A stretch of 64,000 nucleotides of DNA. Source: an uncultured Opitutia bacterium (GTDB lineage Bacteria; Verrucomicrobiota; Verrucomicrobiia; Opitutales; UBA953). Made by a program: the position numbers and the translations under genes. Numbering within the stretch: the first letter of the stretch is position 1; every line of letters starts with the position of its first letter. Shown piece by piece: positions 8,765 through 19,331 of this stretch. The notes beneath the pieces were generated by a model, which was not told where the DNA came from, ran no database searches, and was given only the letters and a program-made list of their open reading frames with translations. Location of the stretch: positions 1 through 64,000 of the forward strand of contig CAISXT010000030.1 in the NCBI GenBank assembly GCA_903889525.1, read 5' to 3'.

Positions 8765-10796
8765 TCGACTCCGGCGCCAATCGACGGGAAAGTGATAAAA
8801 AGGCATCCTGGGCGCAGGCTGCCTGGCGGCCGTTAGGCTGACAGGGAAGGTATGAACCATCACCCTGCAACTCCTTGGCATCGCCCGTGCGCTCACTATA
8901 GATGGCGAGAATTTCCGTGTCGATGCGCTTACGCAGGGACTTCGAGCGGAGGGGGAAGACACATTCCACCCGACGAAGGAAATTGCGCGGCATCCAATCG
9001 GCGCTCCCCATGAGCACGATGGAATCGCCCCCGGAGTTCTCAAAACGAAAGAGCCGACTGTGTTCCAAGAAGCGGCCCAGAAAACTCCGAACGCGGATAT
9101 TGTCACTCTTACCGGGCACCCCAGGCTTTAGACAGCAGATACCACGCACCACCAGCTCGACCTTCACGCCGGCGGAAGAGGCCCGGTAAAGCGCCTTAAT
9201 CACGTCGGGATCGACGAGACTATTCACCTTGGCAAAAATCCCCGCCGTGCGGCCGGCGGCGGCGGCCGAGGTTTCCGCATCAATCAAATCCACAATGCGA
9301 CGGGACAGATCGAAAGGTGCGATTAAGAGATGCTTAAACTTCGGACGGCTAAGATTGCCGGTGAGCACATTAAAAAGTAAACCGACATCCGCAGTGACCT
9401 CCTCGTCGGCGGTAAAGAGCGAGAAGTCGGTATAGATGCGCGCCGTCTTGGGATTGTAGTTACCAGTACCAAGATGGGCATAGCGTCGCAGGACGCCCTT
9501 TTCCTGACGGACGACGAGGCAGGCCTTACAGTGCGTCTTTAGACCCGAGAGACCGTAAACGACGTGGGCACCCGCTTCCTCCAACTGACGCGCCCATTCG
9601 ATGTTATTCAATTCATCAAAGCGGGCGCGCAACTCGACCAGGGCGGTCACCTGTTTGCCGTTGCGAGCGGCCTCCTTCAAGGCTTCGACGACGGGTGAAT
9701 CGCCACTGGTGCGGTAAAGGGTGAGTTTGATCGCGACCACGGCATCGTCGCGCGCGGCTTGGCGGATAAATTCCACTACGGGCGTGAAAGATTCGTACGG
9801 ATGATGAAGCAGTAAATCCTGCTGCGCGATCCGGGAGTAAAGTTTGGTTGGATCGGCAAATTCAGGCGGCAGGGCAGGAATGAAGGTCGGGAATAAGAGA
9901 TCCGGGCGGGGGATCATGTCGATGAGGCTTCCGAGGCGGAGCAAGTTGACTGGCCCATCGATACGAAAGGCGTTTTCGGCTGATAACCCCAATGATTTCA
10001 AGAGCCAGAGCATCTCTCCTTCAGGCACATCTGCTTCAATTTCAAGCCGCACCGGCGCCCCTTTGCGCAGGTTGCGGATCTCCTCCTCGATAGCCTCGAG
10101 CAAATTCCCTGCCTCTTCTTCATCGACGTACAGGTCGCTATTCCGCGTGATGCGGAAAGCCCACGAGCCCTGCAGCTCCAATCCGGGGAAAAGCCGGTGA
10201 ATGAAAAGTTGCACCACGTGGCTGAGCAACGTGAAGGAGCGACGCTCAGCCTGACCGACCGCCAAAACACGTGCAAGCACGCGAGGTACCGGCACGACCG
10301 CACGACGGATTTCGCCATCAGTCGGGTCCCGCAGAAGGGCGAGGAGGTATAGACCTTTATTGGTCAGGACCGGGAAGGGGTGCGAAGGGTCAATCGCCAG
10401 AGGGGTCAAGGCGGGCAGAATTTCCGTATCAAACCGAGGGGAGAGCTCCGCACGGTCGAATTCATCCAATTGCTCGCGAGACTTAAAACTAATGCCCTGC
10501 GCAATCAACGCGGGCAAGAGGCTCCGCTTCCAGCAGGCCTGCTCAGCCTCGACCAACAGACGAGCCTTACCGAGCACCTCTTGAAGGAACTCCCGGGTAG
10601 CGGGATGGCTGGAGGACTCCTCTTGCTGCATGATACCGGCGACCCGAATCTCAAAGAACTCATCGAGGTTCGAACTGGCGATGGATAGAAAGCGCACGCG
10701 CTCCAGCAGCGGCAGGGTTTCATCCTCGGCCAATTCAAGGACCCTTCGGTCAAAACTAAGCCAACTGAGTTCGCGATTAAACATCGGTGTATCCAT
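8712..10796 (-). CDS. ppk1: Polyphosphate kinase 1
   Basis: FNRELSWLSFDRRVLELAEDETLPLLERVRFL, VKLTLYRTSGDSPVVEAL, HLGTGNYNPKTARIYTDFSLFTA. Confidence 0.96.
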   Translation of the reverse strand: MDTPMFNRELSWLSFDRRVLELAEDETLPLLERVRFLSIASSNLDEFFEIRVAGIMQQEESSSHPATREFLQEVLGKARLLVEAEQACWKRSLLPALIAQGISFKSREQLDEFDRAELSPRFDTEILPALTPLAIDPSHPFPVLTNKGLYLLALLRDPTDGEIRRAVVPVPRVLARVLAVGQAERRSFTLLSHVVQLFIHRLFPGLELQGSWAFRITRNSDLYVDEEEAGNLLEAIEEEIRNLRKGAPVRLEIEADVPEGEMLWLLKSLGLSAENAFRIDGPVNLLRLGSLIDMIPRPDLLFPTFIPALPPEFADPTKLYSRIAQQDLLLHHPYESFTPVVEFIRQAARDDAVVAIKLTLYRTSGDSPVVEALKEAARNGKQVTALVELRARFDELNNIEWARQLEEAGAHVVYGLSGLKTHCKACLVVRQEKGVLRRYAHLGTGNYNPKTARIYTDFSLFTADEEVTADVGLLFNVLTGNLSRPKFKHLLIAPFDLSRRIVDLIDAETSAAAAGRTAGIFAKVNSLVDPDVIKALYRASSAGVKVELVVRGICCLKPGVPGKSDNIRVRSFLGRFLEHSRLFRFENSGGDSIVLMGSADWMPRNFLRRVECVFPLRSKSLRKRIDTEILAIYSERTGDAKELQGDGSYLPCQPNGRQAACAQDAFLSLSRRLAPESIIGPPKKARGRSVRRPR

Positions 10797-10906
10797 GATT
10801 ATGACTCCCTAATCTTTTTTGTCAGCAAGGAGCATACGATAGAGACGTTTTGGGCCAAAATTAGCAATTCACCCCCTGTTAACTCGTTGTTTCGGGCAGG
10901 TTACGT

Positions 10907-12073
10907 TCAGGTCAATTCACCCGGATGCCAAATAACCTCAAAATTGGCAGGGCCTGCCAAACGCAACTTCGGGCTAGCCGGTGCCGGGTGGCGGATGATG
11001 TCACCGCGACCGAAAGAGGCGGCCAGTTTCTTGACTTCATGCTTAGACAAACCCCGGGTCGGAACCTCAACCGATTCCAGATTGCCGTCACGCACCGTGA
11101 CAAATCGCAACAAGCCTTTGATGATCTGTACATCGGAAACTAAACGCGATAAAGCGGCGGGCAACTCGGCCAAAGGAGCATCGGAAAAAGCCGCGAAAGC
11201 GAAACGTACTTCGCGCAAATCTCGGTGCAGCCGACGATTAACGAATTCAGTGGACGCCGGTGTCTTCCAAGCCCTGGCCTCATGCGTCCAATACTCGCCA
11301 ATCTTCAAGAGGGGATCGGGGAGCTGATTGAGATCCGGAGCGACCCGTCGGATGAGTCCGGTATCAGCGATCTCATCACTCAACCTTTGCAACCGCTCAG
11401 CGGTAATCTTCAAGGCGGGCTCCAGGATCAAGATTAACCCACCGGGGCGAAGACGTCGCTTCAGCGCCCCAACCCATTTTAATAATCCTTCCGCATCAAG
11501 GTGCGGCATTTCATTCATAACGAAGCCTGCGACAATAACGTCAAAGTCTCCCTCGGGCCAACTGGAAGGGTCGGCGGCGTCACCGACGCGGGTACGCACC
11601 GTTCCTCGCTCACCCAAGACAGCTCGTCCAAATTCTTCCATCGCGACAAGCGCCATCGGTGATTTATCCAATCCAGTAAGTTCAACCGCAGGGACACCGG
11701 CCGCGAGGAGGCGATAGGCCGCACTGACACCGCATGAACCGGGACCCGAACCGAGATCCAATACCGCCGGAGTTACCGAGGTCGGACGCCAGCCCCGATA
11801 TCCACAAACCTGCGCCAACGCCAAGGATGTCCGGATGAAGCTTTGTGGCAAAAAGAACACGCCGTAGCCGGCGAGCAATTCATCATCGGCAAAGTAATCG
11901 GGGAATTTCTTCTCTGGTCGTTCCGTCGTGAAAAGGTCTGAAAGTCTGCCGACCGGGGACATCATCTTCTCCAAGGCCAACTCTCCCGTGGAGGTAGTCA
12001 CGAACTCCGCCTTGGCGACCCAGAAACCCTCCGCTACTTGCGGATAGGTGGACCAGCCCTCAGTTGATGACAT
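10907..12073 (-). CDS. Rsm22-like small-ribosomal-subunit methyltransferase family protein
   Basis: SAM motif VLDLGSGPGSCG, FDVIVAGFVMNEMP, RLRPGGLILILEP. Start at 12073 preferred (ORF open to 12118). Confidence 0.75.
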   Translation of the reverse strand: MSSTEGWSTYPQVAEGFWVAKAEFVTTSTGELALEKMMSPVGRLSDLFTTERPEKKFPDYFADDELLAGYGVFFLPQSFIRTSLALAQVCGYRGWRPTSVTPAVLDLGSGPGSCGVSAAYRLLAAGVPAVELTGLDKSPMALVAMEEFGRAVLGERGTVRTRVGDAADPSSWPEGDFDVIVAGFVMNEMPHLDAEGLLKWVGALKRRLRPGGLILILEPALKITAERLQRLSDEIADTGLIRRVAPDLNQLPDPLLKIGEYWTHEARAWKTPASTEFVNRRLHRDLREVRFAFAAFSDAPLAELPAALSRLVSDVQIIKGLLRFVTVRDGNLESVEVPTRGLSKHEVKKLAASFGRGDIIRHPAPASPKLRLAGPANFEVIWHPGELT

Positions 12074-12662
12074 CACGGCGTCCCTCCAATGCGCTCCGGA
12101 GCGTCGCAGGGTCGGCAAAAGTCAGGCCACTCCCACTGGGCAAACCGAAACCAATACGGGAAATCTTTATCGAAGGACGAATGCCCTGGATCGCCTCCCG
12201 GATATAATGGCAGGTGGCTTCGCCTTCGATATCATTACCGAGTGCCAAGACAACCTCCGTGATGGGCTCATCTTTGAGCCTTTGCTCGAAACTGCTTAAA
12301 TTCAACTGTTCTGGTCCGACTCCATTAATCGGGGAAAGCCGACCATGGAGAACGTGGTAAGTGCCCCGGTAAGCGGCCGACCGCTCGATCGCCATCATGT
12401 CGGGAACCTGTTCAACGACGCAAACCGATGTGGGCTCGCGCTTCGGATCGACACAAACCCCGCAGAGGTCGGATTCGGCCAGACTCCCGCATCGGGTGCA
12501 CCTCCGTACAGCCAAAGTGGCCGCCTGCAATGATTCCAATAACGGTGCGAGCTTACCCGGGCGCTCCACTAAAAGATGGAGGGCAATCCGCTCCGCAGAG
12601 CGATGCCCCATCCCGGGTAGCATTTTAAGCAACTGTCTAACCTTGTCGAAAGAAGGAGTCAC
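12060..12662 (-). CDS. recR: Recombination mediator RecR
   Basis: LLKMLPGMGHRSAERIALHLL, CxxC zinc site, Toprim region VVEQVPDMMAIERS. Confidence 0.95.
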   Translation of the reverse strand: MTPSFDKVRQLLKMLPGMGHRSAERIALHLLVERPGKLAPLLESLQAATLAVRRCTRCGSLAESDLCGVCVDPKREPTSVCVVEQVPDMMAIERSAAYRGTYHVLHGRLSPINGVGPEQLNLSSFEQRLKDEPITEVVLALGNDIEGEATCHYIREAIQGIRPSIKISRIGFGLPSGSGLTFADPATLRSALEGRRDVIN

Positions 12663-12667
12663 AAGCG

Positions 12668-12973
12668 TTACATACCCGGCAGCGAAAAGCCGGCCGTCGC
12701 CTTCGCCATCGTAGCCTCATGAAGCTCTCGAGCCTTCACCGATGCTTCCTGCAAGGCTGCCACTAAGGCCAGCTCAACGACGGACTTCTCCTCTTTCAGG
12801 AACTCCGGGTCGAGCACCAGCGATTGGACTAAGCCGTGACCGTTGACGACAATCCGGATCGCACCGCCGCCGTGGGAGATTTCGACGCGCTCCGTGGCGA
12901 GCCGCTCTTGTGCCTCGGCGATGCCACGTTGCATTTTTTGTGCCTGTTTAAGTAATTTGCCAACGCCTGCCAT
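12668..12973 (-). CDS. ybaB: YbaB/EbfC nucleoid-associated protein
   Basis: GKLLKQAQKMQRGIAEAQERLATERVEISHGGGAIRIVVNGHG; upstream of recR as is typical. Confidence 0.92.
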   Translation of the reverse strand: MAGVGKLLKQAQKMQRGIAEAQERLATERVEISHGGGAIRIVVNGHGLVQSLVLDPEFLKEEKSVVELALVAALQEASVKARELHEATMAKATAGFSLPGM

Positions 12974-13071
12974 AGTCCCGACAGCCTTTATAAGAGTGCG
13001 GGGGAGTCAAGGGCGTCCCACCACAACTGTCCCTGCTTGCGCCATCATGGTGTCAACGGCAACTTCCGACC

Positions 13072-13374
13072 ATGCAAGCGCCTCGCGACCTCCAGATTGT
13101 CGGAGATTTTGTGGCCGTCACCTGGTCCGACGGCTCCGAACAACTCTTTAAGGCGGAACACCTCCGCGAGCGTTCACCCAGTGCAGAGAATATGGGGGAA
13201 GTCGATATCCTGGGGCAACGCTGGGGTGGGGACGGCCCCCGACGCTTCCCAGGAGTCACTGTCACCGGACTGACGAAGATCGGGAACTATGCCGTCACCT
13301 TTGAGTTCAGCGATGGACATCGCACGGGCATTTACAGCTGGGACTACCTAGCCTCGCTCGCCGAAGGTATCTGA
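13072..13374 (+). CDS. DUF971 domain protein (gamma-butyrobetaine hydroxylase-like N-terminal domain)
   Basis: APRDLQIVGDFVAVTWSDGSEQLFKAEHLRERSPSAE...GNYAVTFEFSDGHRTGIYSWDYL. Confidence 0.85.
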   Translation: MQAPRDLQIVGDFVAVTWSDGSEQLFKAEHLRERSPSAENMGEVDILGQRWGGDGPRRFPGVTVTGLTKIGNYAVTFEFSDGHRTGIYSWDYLASLAEGI

Positions 13375-13419
13375 TTTTTACGGGTTGCCCCGTCGGTCGA
13401 TATCGCTTTAAATAAGAGA

Positions 13420-14955
13420 GTGAAAAAGACTTACGTCCTGGACACCAACGTTCTTATTCACGATCCCGAGTCCCTGTTCAAGTTCGACGAGCATATTGTC
13501 GCCGTACCTGTCGAGGTCTTGTCCGAACTGGATCGTCTTAAGACCCAACAAGGGCAGCTCGGCGCCAGTGCGCGTCGAGTGAACCGCTCCATTCGAAGTC
13601 TTTTCGAAAACCGAAGCTTGAAAGAAATCGCTGAAGGCAATCCGACCAAGCCTGGGGCACTTCACGCGAAGCTGCGTGACGGTGGCGAACTCCGCATTGT
13701 CATCAACGAGTCACTCATCCGTGATCACTTCAACGGTGCCAAAGCGGAGCGACTCCGGGCCGTCTTCATGCAAGTCGACGCACCCGACCACCGCATCATC
13801 GCTTCAGCCTTGTACCTGCGGGATACTTCCAAGGGTGCCGTGGTACTCGTAACGAAAGATGCCTGCATGGCACTCAAGGCCCAGGCCCTCGGGATGGACG
13901 TACAGGACTACCGCAACGATCGCGTCGAAACCAGCGATGTCGGGGATTATCGCACCATCAACGTTACCGCGGCTGCCATGCAGGATTTCCGCGAACTCGC
14001 CCAAGTCCAAGTAAAGGTTAAAGCCGAGCCGCCCCTCATCATCAACGAATACGTGATGCTGACTTCGGACGCTTGGACCGAACCAGCCCGGCACGTCGGC
14101 GAGGGGGCCTTTGTCCCGCTGGGACTTTACCGCGAATTCCTCTCCGCAGACAGTGGTGCCCGGAAGGGACTGCAGATGCCCCGCGGCATGCGCGTCATCC
14201 CGAAGAACTTCGAGCAATGGATTTTCCTCGATGCACTCCTTAACCCTGAGATCAAACTCGTGACCTGCTTCGGTCGGGCGGGTACGGGCAAGACGTTCCT
14301 CTCCATCGCCGCTGCCTTGTCGCAAGTCCTCAGCGACTTCTCGCCATACAAGAAACTTTACGTCTCCCGACCCGTCGTGCAAATCGGCAAAGACATCGGC
14401 GCACTCCCGGGCTCCAAGGAGGAAAAGCTTTCACCCTACATCCAGCCGTACTTCGATAATCTGGAAGTACTGTTCTCCAAAAATGGGAGCGCTGCACAGA
14501 CCCCGACGGCCAAGGAATCCGTCGCGACCGACTCTCAGCGCCGTCAGAAAAAAGCCCAAGCAATGAAGTCGGCTCAGCCTATCTTCGGTTCGCAATTCCA
14601 GGCCGTCAATCAGCCCCGCAAGCCTTACCAATGGCTGATTGATTCCGGATTAATTGAAATCGAAGCGATGACGTTCATTCGCGGTCGCTCCATCGGGCAC
14701 GCCTTCATGATCGTCGATGAAGCCCAGAACATGACTCCCCACGAGGCCAAAACCGTCATTACCCGTATTGGCGAAGGCTCCAAAGTCGTCCTCATTGGTG
14801 ACCTTGATCAAGTCGACACCCCTTACTTGGACGGCAAATCTAATGGGCTAATTCATACACACGAACGCATGAAAGGCCATAGCGTCACGGCCAACGTCCG
14901 CCTGCTCCATGGCGTCCGGAGCGCCCTCTCCGAACTCGCCGCCCAACTCATGTGA
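13420..14955 (+). CDS. PIN domain-PhoH family ATPase
   Basis: N-terminal PIN KKTYVLDTNVLIHDP; C-terminal PhoH TCFGRAGTGKTFLSIAAAL and AFMIVDEAQNMTPHEAKTVITRIGEGSKVVLIGD. GTG start. Confidence 0.93.
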   Translation: MKKTYVLDTNVLIHDPESLFKFDEHIVAVPVEVLSELDRLKTQQGQLGASARRVNRSIRSLFENRSLKEIAEGNPTKPGALHAKLRDGGELRIVINESLIRDHFNGAKAERLRAVFMQVDAPDHRIIASALYLRDTSKGAVVLVTKDACMALKAQALGMDVQDYRNDRVETSDVGDYRTINVTAAAMQDFRELAQVQVKVKAEPPLIINEYVMLTSDAWTEPARHVGEGAFVPLGLYREFLSADSGARKGLQMPRGMRVIPKNFEQWIFLDALLNPEIKLVTCFGRAGTGKTFLSIAAALSQVLSDFSPYKKLYVSRPVVQIGKDIGALPGSKEEKLSPYIQPYFDNLEVLFSKNGSAAQTPTAKESVATDSQRRQKKAQAMKSAQPIFGSQFQAVNQPRKPYQWLIDSGLIEIEAMTFIRGRSIGHAFMIVDEAQNMTPHEAKTVITRIGEGSKVVLIGDLDQVDTPYLDGKSNGLIHTHERMKGHSVTANVRLLHGVRSALSELAAQLM

Positions 14956-15033
14956 GCAACTTCCCGCCTTCAGGGCGGAAGTGAAGTCAGTCCGTTCTTG
15001 CGCACATCCTGAACGAGGGCATCCCTTTTCCTT

Positions 15034-17574
15034 GTGGAAAAAGAGACCCCCATGCAGCGGCAGTACCGCGAGTTTCGCGAGAAACTATCGCCTGGGACTA
15101 TCTTGCTTTTCCGGCTGGGAGACTTCTATGAGGTCTTCGGTGATGACGCGGAAGTGGCCGCCCGCGTCCTCGGCCTCACGTTGACCAAACGCCATGAGAC
15201 GCCAATGGCCGGCCTCCCTCATCATGCCGCACCGGCATACGTCAACCGATTGCTCGCCGCAGGCTGGAAAGTTGCCATTTGCGATCAACTCGAAGCCCCT
15301 GTCGCCGGGAAACTAGTTCGTCGAGGGCTCACCCGAATTCTGACCCCGGGCACAGCGCTCGAAGACTCCCAGCTCGATTCCAAGCGCGGTAATTTCCTCG
15401 CCGCAATCTCGTGGGATAAACATGGCTGGCAGGCTGCGTGGCTTGATGTCTCAACCGCTGATTTCCGGTTGGCCGCAGACACCTCGCCGGCACGCCTACT
15501 CCCGTTACTGCATTCCGTTTCCCCCCGGGAAATCATCCTACCGGAAGGGCTGGAACCACCGCCCGAACACCGCGAAGCCCTTGAGGTATTCCTCCAGGGG
15601 CGGGCAGTCTCCAGACTTCCCGGATGGAACTTTGATGTTTCCGCGGGTGCCCGGCTGGTGACCCAGACGCTCGCCGTCCACGGCCTGGCGGGATTTGGAT
15701 TTAACGACGACCATCCCGCCCTCGGCACCGCCGGGGCAGTCCTAGGCTATGTTACAGATTCGCTCTGTGACCGGCCCAAGAATCTTTTCCGACTGATCGA
15801 AGCCAAACTCGGCTCTTCCGTCCTCCTAGATGCGGCCTCTTCTCGTAACTTGGAATTATTTTCTACCTCGAATGGCTCGCGTGAGGGCTCACTCCTCGAA
15901 ACCATCGATCGGACTAGCACACCGGCGGGCTCGCGCCTTCTCGCATCTTGGCTCGCGGAGCCATCGACCGACCTCGCTATCATCGGGCAACGTCAATCCG
16001 CGGTCGCAGAGTTCTTCAAACACCCCGGCGCCTCCGACCGCGTCGGCGACTCGCTCCGCGGAGTGCGCGACATCGCTCGCATCATCGCTCGTCTTCAAAA
16101 TCGTCTACGCAATCCACGCGAGCTAGGCGGAGTCCGCGACACCCTTCGTTCGATTCCATCTATCAAGGAAGAACTCGGCGCCTTACCCGCCGGATCATTG
16201 TCGGAACAGACGGGTCGTCTGAATCCGGAGTCCAGCTTGTTGGCCAAACTTGATGCCGCACTCGCAGCTGAACTCCCGGTCGACCTCAGCGAAGGTGGGG
16301 CATTACGCTCGGGGTTCGATGCCGAACTAGACCGCCTCCGCAGCCTAGCCTCTGACAGTAAAAGCTGGATCGCTGAGTTTGAACGGAAGGAACAGACACG
16401 TACTGGCATCAAATCATTAAAAGTACGCTACAACGGGGCCTTCGGCTACGCCATCGAGATCACCAAAGCCAATCTCGCGGCTGTGCCCGTTGATTATATT
16501 CGCAAACAAACAATGGTGAACGCGGAACGCTTCACCACCGAAGAACTAAGGACCAAAGAACGGGAGGTGCTGCGCGCCGACGAACAGGCCCTCGCCCGAG
16601 AAACCGAACTCTTCCAATCGCTCTTAGCGGAAGTACTTGCCCGGGCTGAATCACTCCTCGCCACCGCTCAGGCGATTGCGGAAATCGATATCATCCGCGG
16701 ATGGGCCGAACTCGCCCGGGATTCTAGTTGGTCTAAACCCATCGTAGACGATTCCGATCGCCTCGAAATCATCCAGGGCCGCCACCCCGTGGTCGAACGC
16801 ATGCTGCAATCCCGCCCAGGGGCCGGCTCCTTCGTCCCAAATGACACTGGCCTGAGCTCTACGGGAGAGCAGATCGCATTACTGACTGGACCCAACATGG
16901 CGGGTAAATCGACTTACATCCGGCAGGTGGCACTCATTGCTTTACTTGCCCATCTGGGTTGCTGGGTGCCGGCACAATCCGCCCGCATCGGCCTGATCGA
17001 CCGTATCTTTTGTCGTGTCGGCGCGTCCGACGAACTTTCGCGTGGTAACTCGACTTTCATGGTCGAGATGAATGAGACGGCGAACATCCTTAATAATGCC
17101 ACCGCTCGCTCCCTGGTGGTGCTTGATGAAATTGGCCGAGGCACGAGCACCTACGACGGCATCAGTATCGCCTGGGCGGTGGCAGAACACCTCCACGGAG
17201 CAGGGGAGGCTGGCCCGCGCACCCTCTTCGCCACGCATTATCACGAATTAACTCGTCTGGCAGATTCTATGCCCCGCCTTCGCAATTGGTCGGTGGCCGT
17301 CAAGGAATGGAAAGATGAGATTGTTTTTGTTCGAAGGGTCGTCCCAGGTTCGGCTGATCGTTCCTACGGCATCCAAGTCGCGCGCCTCGCCGGCATGCCG
17401 CCCATCGTCGTCCAACGTGCACGCGAAATTCTAGGCGGTCTTGAGTCAGGCACGGGATTGCCCGCCAAAGCCGCCATGACCCAAAGCATCCAAGCCTCCC
17501 CTGAGATTAAGAAACCGAAGGTCACCAAAACCAACGAGAAGTCTGAAGGCCCACAGTTGGATCTATTCAGCTAA
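15034..17574 (+). CDS. mutS: DNA mismatch repair protein MutS
   Basis: TPMQRQYREFREK...LLFRLGDFYEVFGDDA; TGPNMAGKSTYIRQVALI; LDEIGRGTSTYDGISIAWA. Confidence 0.97.
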   Translation: MEKETPMQRQYREFREKLSPGTILLFRLGDFYEVFGDDAEVAARVLGLTLTKRHETPMAGLPHHAAPAYVNRLLAAGWKVAICDQLEAPVAGKLVRRGLTRILTPGTALEDSQLDSKRGNFLAAISWDKHGWQAAWLDVSTADFRLAADTSPARLLPLLHSVSPREIILPEGLEPPPEHREALEVFLQGRAVSRLPGWNFDVSAGARLVTQTLAVHGLAGFGFNDDHPALGTAGAVLGYVTDSLCDRPKNLFRLIEAKLGSSVLLDAASSRNLELFSTSNGSREGSLLETIDRTSTPAGSRLLASWLAEPSTDLAIIGQRQSAVAEFFKHPGASDRVGDSLRGVRDIARIIARLQNRLRNPRELGGVRDTLRSIPSIKEELGALPAGSLSEQTGRLNPESSLLAKLDAALAAELPVDLSEGGALRSGFDAELDRLRSLASDSKSWIAEFERKEQTRTGIKSLKVRYNGAFGYAIEITKANLAAVPVDYIRKQTMVNAERFTTEELRTKEREVLRADEQALARETELFQSLLAEVLARAESLLATAQAIAEIDIIRGWAELARDSSWSKPIVDDSDRLEIIQGRHPVVERMLQSRPGAGSFVPNDTGLSSTGEQIALLTGPNMAGKSTYIRQVALIALLAHLGCWVPAQSARIGLIDRIFCRVGASDELSRGNSTFMVEMNETANILNNATARSLVVLDEIGRGTSTYDGISIAWAVAEHLHGAGEAGPRTLFATHYHELTRLADSMPRLRNWSVAVKEWKDEIVFVRRVVPGSADRSYGIQVARLAGMPPIVVQRAREILGGLESGTGLPAKAAMTQSIQASPEIKKPKVTKTNEKSEGPQLDLFS

Positions 17575-18266
17575 ATTCTTTCGTTCCACTCACGCGAAGC
17601 AAACTTCGCCCAGGTGCCTTCGTGATCAAACTGATTGTAAATCGGCTCTGCGACCGGCACGGGCGGACTCTCCAGGACTTTTCCAAGGGCCTCGGTGAAA
17701 TCCTTCTCGAAACGAAGCCAGTCGCAGCCTTCGAGAAATGGACGCCAGATATAACCTTCAATCAGTAGGCCGTTGCGGTTCCGCTTCTGGGCAGCTCCAG
17801 CGACCTTTCGACCATCATCCGTGCGCACCAGGTCATAGGGTTCGGCGCGCTGAGAGCAGGCATCCGGTGAAGCGAATTCCCGCTTACCAGCTGGAGCCGT
17901 CACGAGTTTAACCGGCAAAGATTGCTGCAGCAGGGCCGCGACCAAGGCCTCATGGACCACCGCATAGCTGGCTAAAGCCTCCGCCGTGAAAAGCGGATGG
18001 GCCGGCGGAATCACCAGAGCGAAGGTCCAATCATCAAGGTGTGAGACCAAGCCGCCCCCGGTGCTGCGGCGGATGAGCGGGAATTGTGCAGGAACCTGGG
18101 CCCGATATTTATTCCAATTTTGGGAAACGCCGAAAGTGTAGGCGGGCTCTGACCATGCAAACGGACGAAAGCGTAGCTTGGATGGGTGCGGGTAGTGCTC
18201 CAGCAACATCAAGTCTGCTGACATATTGACGACTGCATCGGCAGCTTGGCGGGGGAGAACATCCAT
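17571..18266 (-). CDS. Lipoate-protein ligase A-like (BPL/LPL family)
   Basis: PLIRRSTGGGLVSHLDDWTFALV and RKVAGAAQKRNRNGLLIEGYI. Confidence 0.8.
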   Translation of the reverse strand: MDVLPRQAADAVVNMSADLMLLEHYPHPSKLRFRPFAWSEPAYTFGVSQNWNKYRAQVPAQFPLIRRSTGGGLVSHLDDWTFALVIPPAHPLFTAEALASYAVVHEALVAALLQQSLPVKLVTAPAGKREFASPDACSQRAEPYDLVRTDDGRKVAGAAQKRNRNGLLIEGYIWRPFLEGCDWLRFEKDFTEALGKVLESPPVPVAEPIYNQFDHEGTWAKFASREWNERI

Positions 18267-18268
18267 GC

Positions 18269-19234
18269 TTAGAAATCTATCCCTTTCACCAGAAGACGCA
18301 CGACCTTTCGGCCAGTCTCTTGCTCATACCACTCCTCGCAACCCCGTGGAACCCGGAGTTCACTGAGCTGTTCCGCAAAAGCCTGAACCGGGGTGCGCAA
18401 TTTACCAGCCAACGGGTGAAGCTGAAGGCTAAGGTCGCGCGGGCGGGTACCAAGGTCAGCCAGTTCCGAACGTGAAGCCGCCTTGATAAACTTGTCCGAA
18501 TCTAATCCGAAATATTCCGCGATCCTCACCCCGATCTCATATCGACTCAAAGCGTCTGCCCCGGCCCAGTGGTAAACTCCGGAAAGGTTAGAGCGTTCAC
18601 AAAGCTCCACGGTCACGTCGGCCAGATTAGTTAACCCGACTGGCTGCCGGATCTCGTCGGTAAAAAGCGGGGTCGTCTTGCCAGCAGACCAATCCCTGAA
18701 CAATCGCTCGTGGAGACCCCGGACTCCGGGCGGGTGATTCCCGTTCAGCAGGGTGGCACGAATGACCGCAGCATGTTCGCGTCCGTACTTGAGCACCTCA
18801 ACCTCGCCAGCCGCTTTAGTCAGACCATACCGGCTAAGCGGGCGAGGTTGATCGGTGTGTTGGTAACGACCGACCTCACCATCAAAAACCATATCTGTGG
18901 ATAAGTGCACCAGCTTAGCGCCTACATGAAAGGCGAGCTGAGCCATCCGCCGAGGCACCTCCGTGTTTAATTTATCCGCTAGGTCAGGGTTGCGATCGCA
19001 ATCCTGGATGGTGGGGAGCGCGGCGCAGTTGATGACCGCCTGGGGAAACTCATCCAGCATGACCGCTTCGAGTCTCCCCGGGATGGTCAAATCCAGGTGC
19101 ATGGTGCGATGCACCTCAGGAATGCTGGGTAAATGGGTCCCCCCAATCGCAAGCAACTCGTGTCCTCGGCGCAAGGCGGCGAGGCAGACCTCACGACCCA
19201 AGAATCCGGAGGCGCCGGTTACGACGATTTTCAT
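18269..19234 (-). CDS. RmlD-like NAD(P)-dependent sugar-nucleotide reductase
   Basis: MKIVVTGASGFLGREV; VHLSTDMVFDGEVGRYQHTDQPRPLSRYGLTKAAGE. Start at 19234 preferred. Confidence 0.82.
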   Translation of the reverse strand: MKIVVTGASGFLGREVCLAALRRGHELLAIGGTHLPSIPEVHRTMHLDLTIPGRLEAVMLDEFPQAVINCAALPTIQDCDRNPDLADKLNTEVPRRMAQLAFHVGAKLVHLSTDMVFDGEVGRYQHTDQPRPLSRYGLTKAAGEVEVLKYGREHAAVIRATLLNGNHPPGVRGLHERLFRDWSAGKTTPLFTDEIRQPVGLTNLADVTVELCERSNLSGVYHWAGADALSRYEIGVRIAEYFGLDSDKFIKAASRSELADLGTRPRDLSLQLHPLAGKLRTPVQAFAEQLSELRVPRGCEEWYEQETGRKVVRLLVKGIDF

Positions 19235-19331
19235 ACTGCACATTAAGACCTAGGCTAGGGCAGTGGCAAGCGGGTAGGGCAGTCGCTCACGCTTGCCAAG
19301 CGTCTGAACAGTCGCATTGATTGGGACATTC

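Noticed and set aside
10848-10860. TTTTGGGCCAAAA palindrome upstream of ppk as a Pho-box-like regulatory site
   Set aside because: Does not resemble the direct-repeat Pho box; a single short palindrome is not enough.
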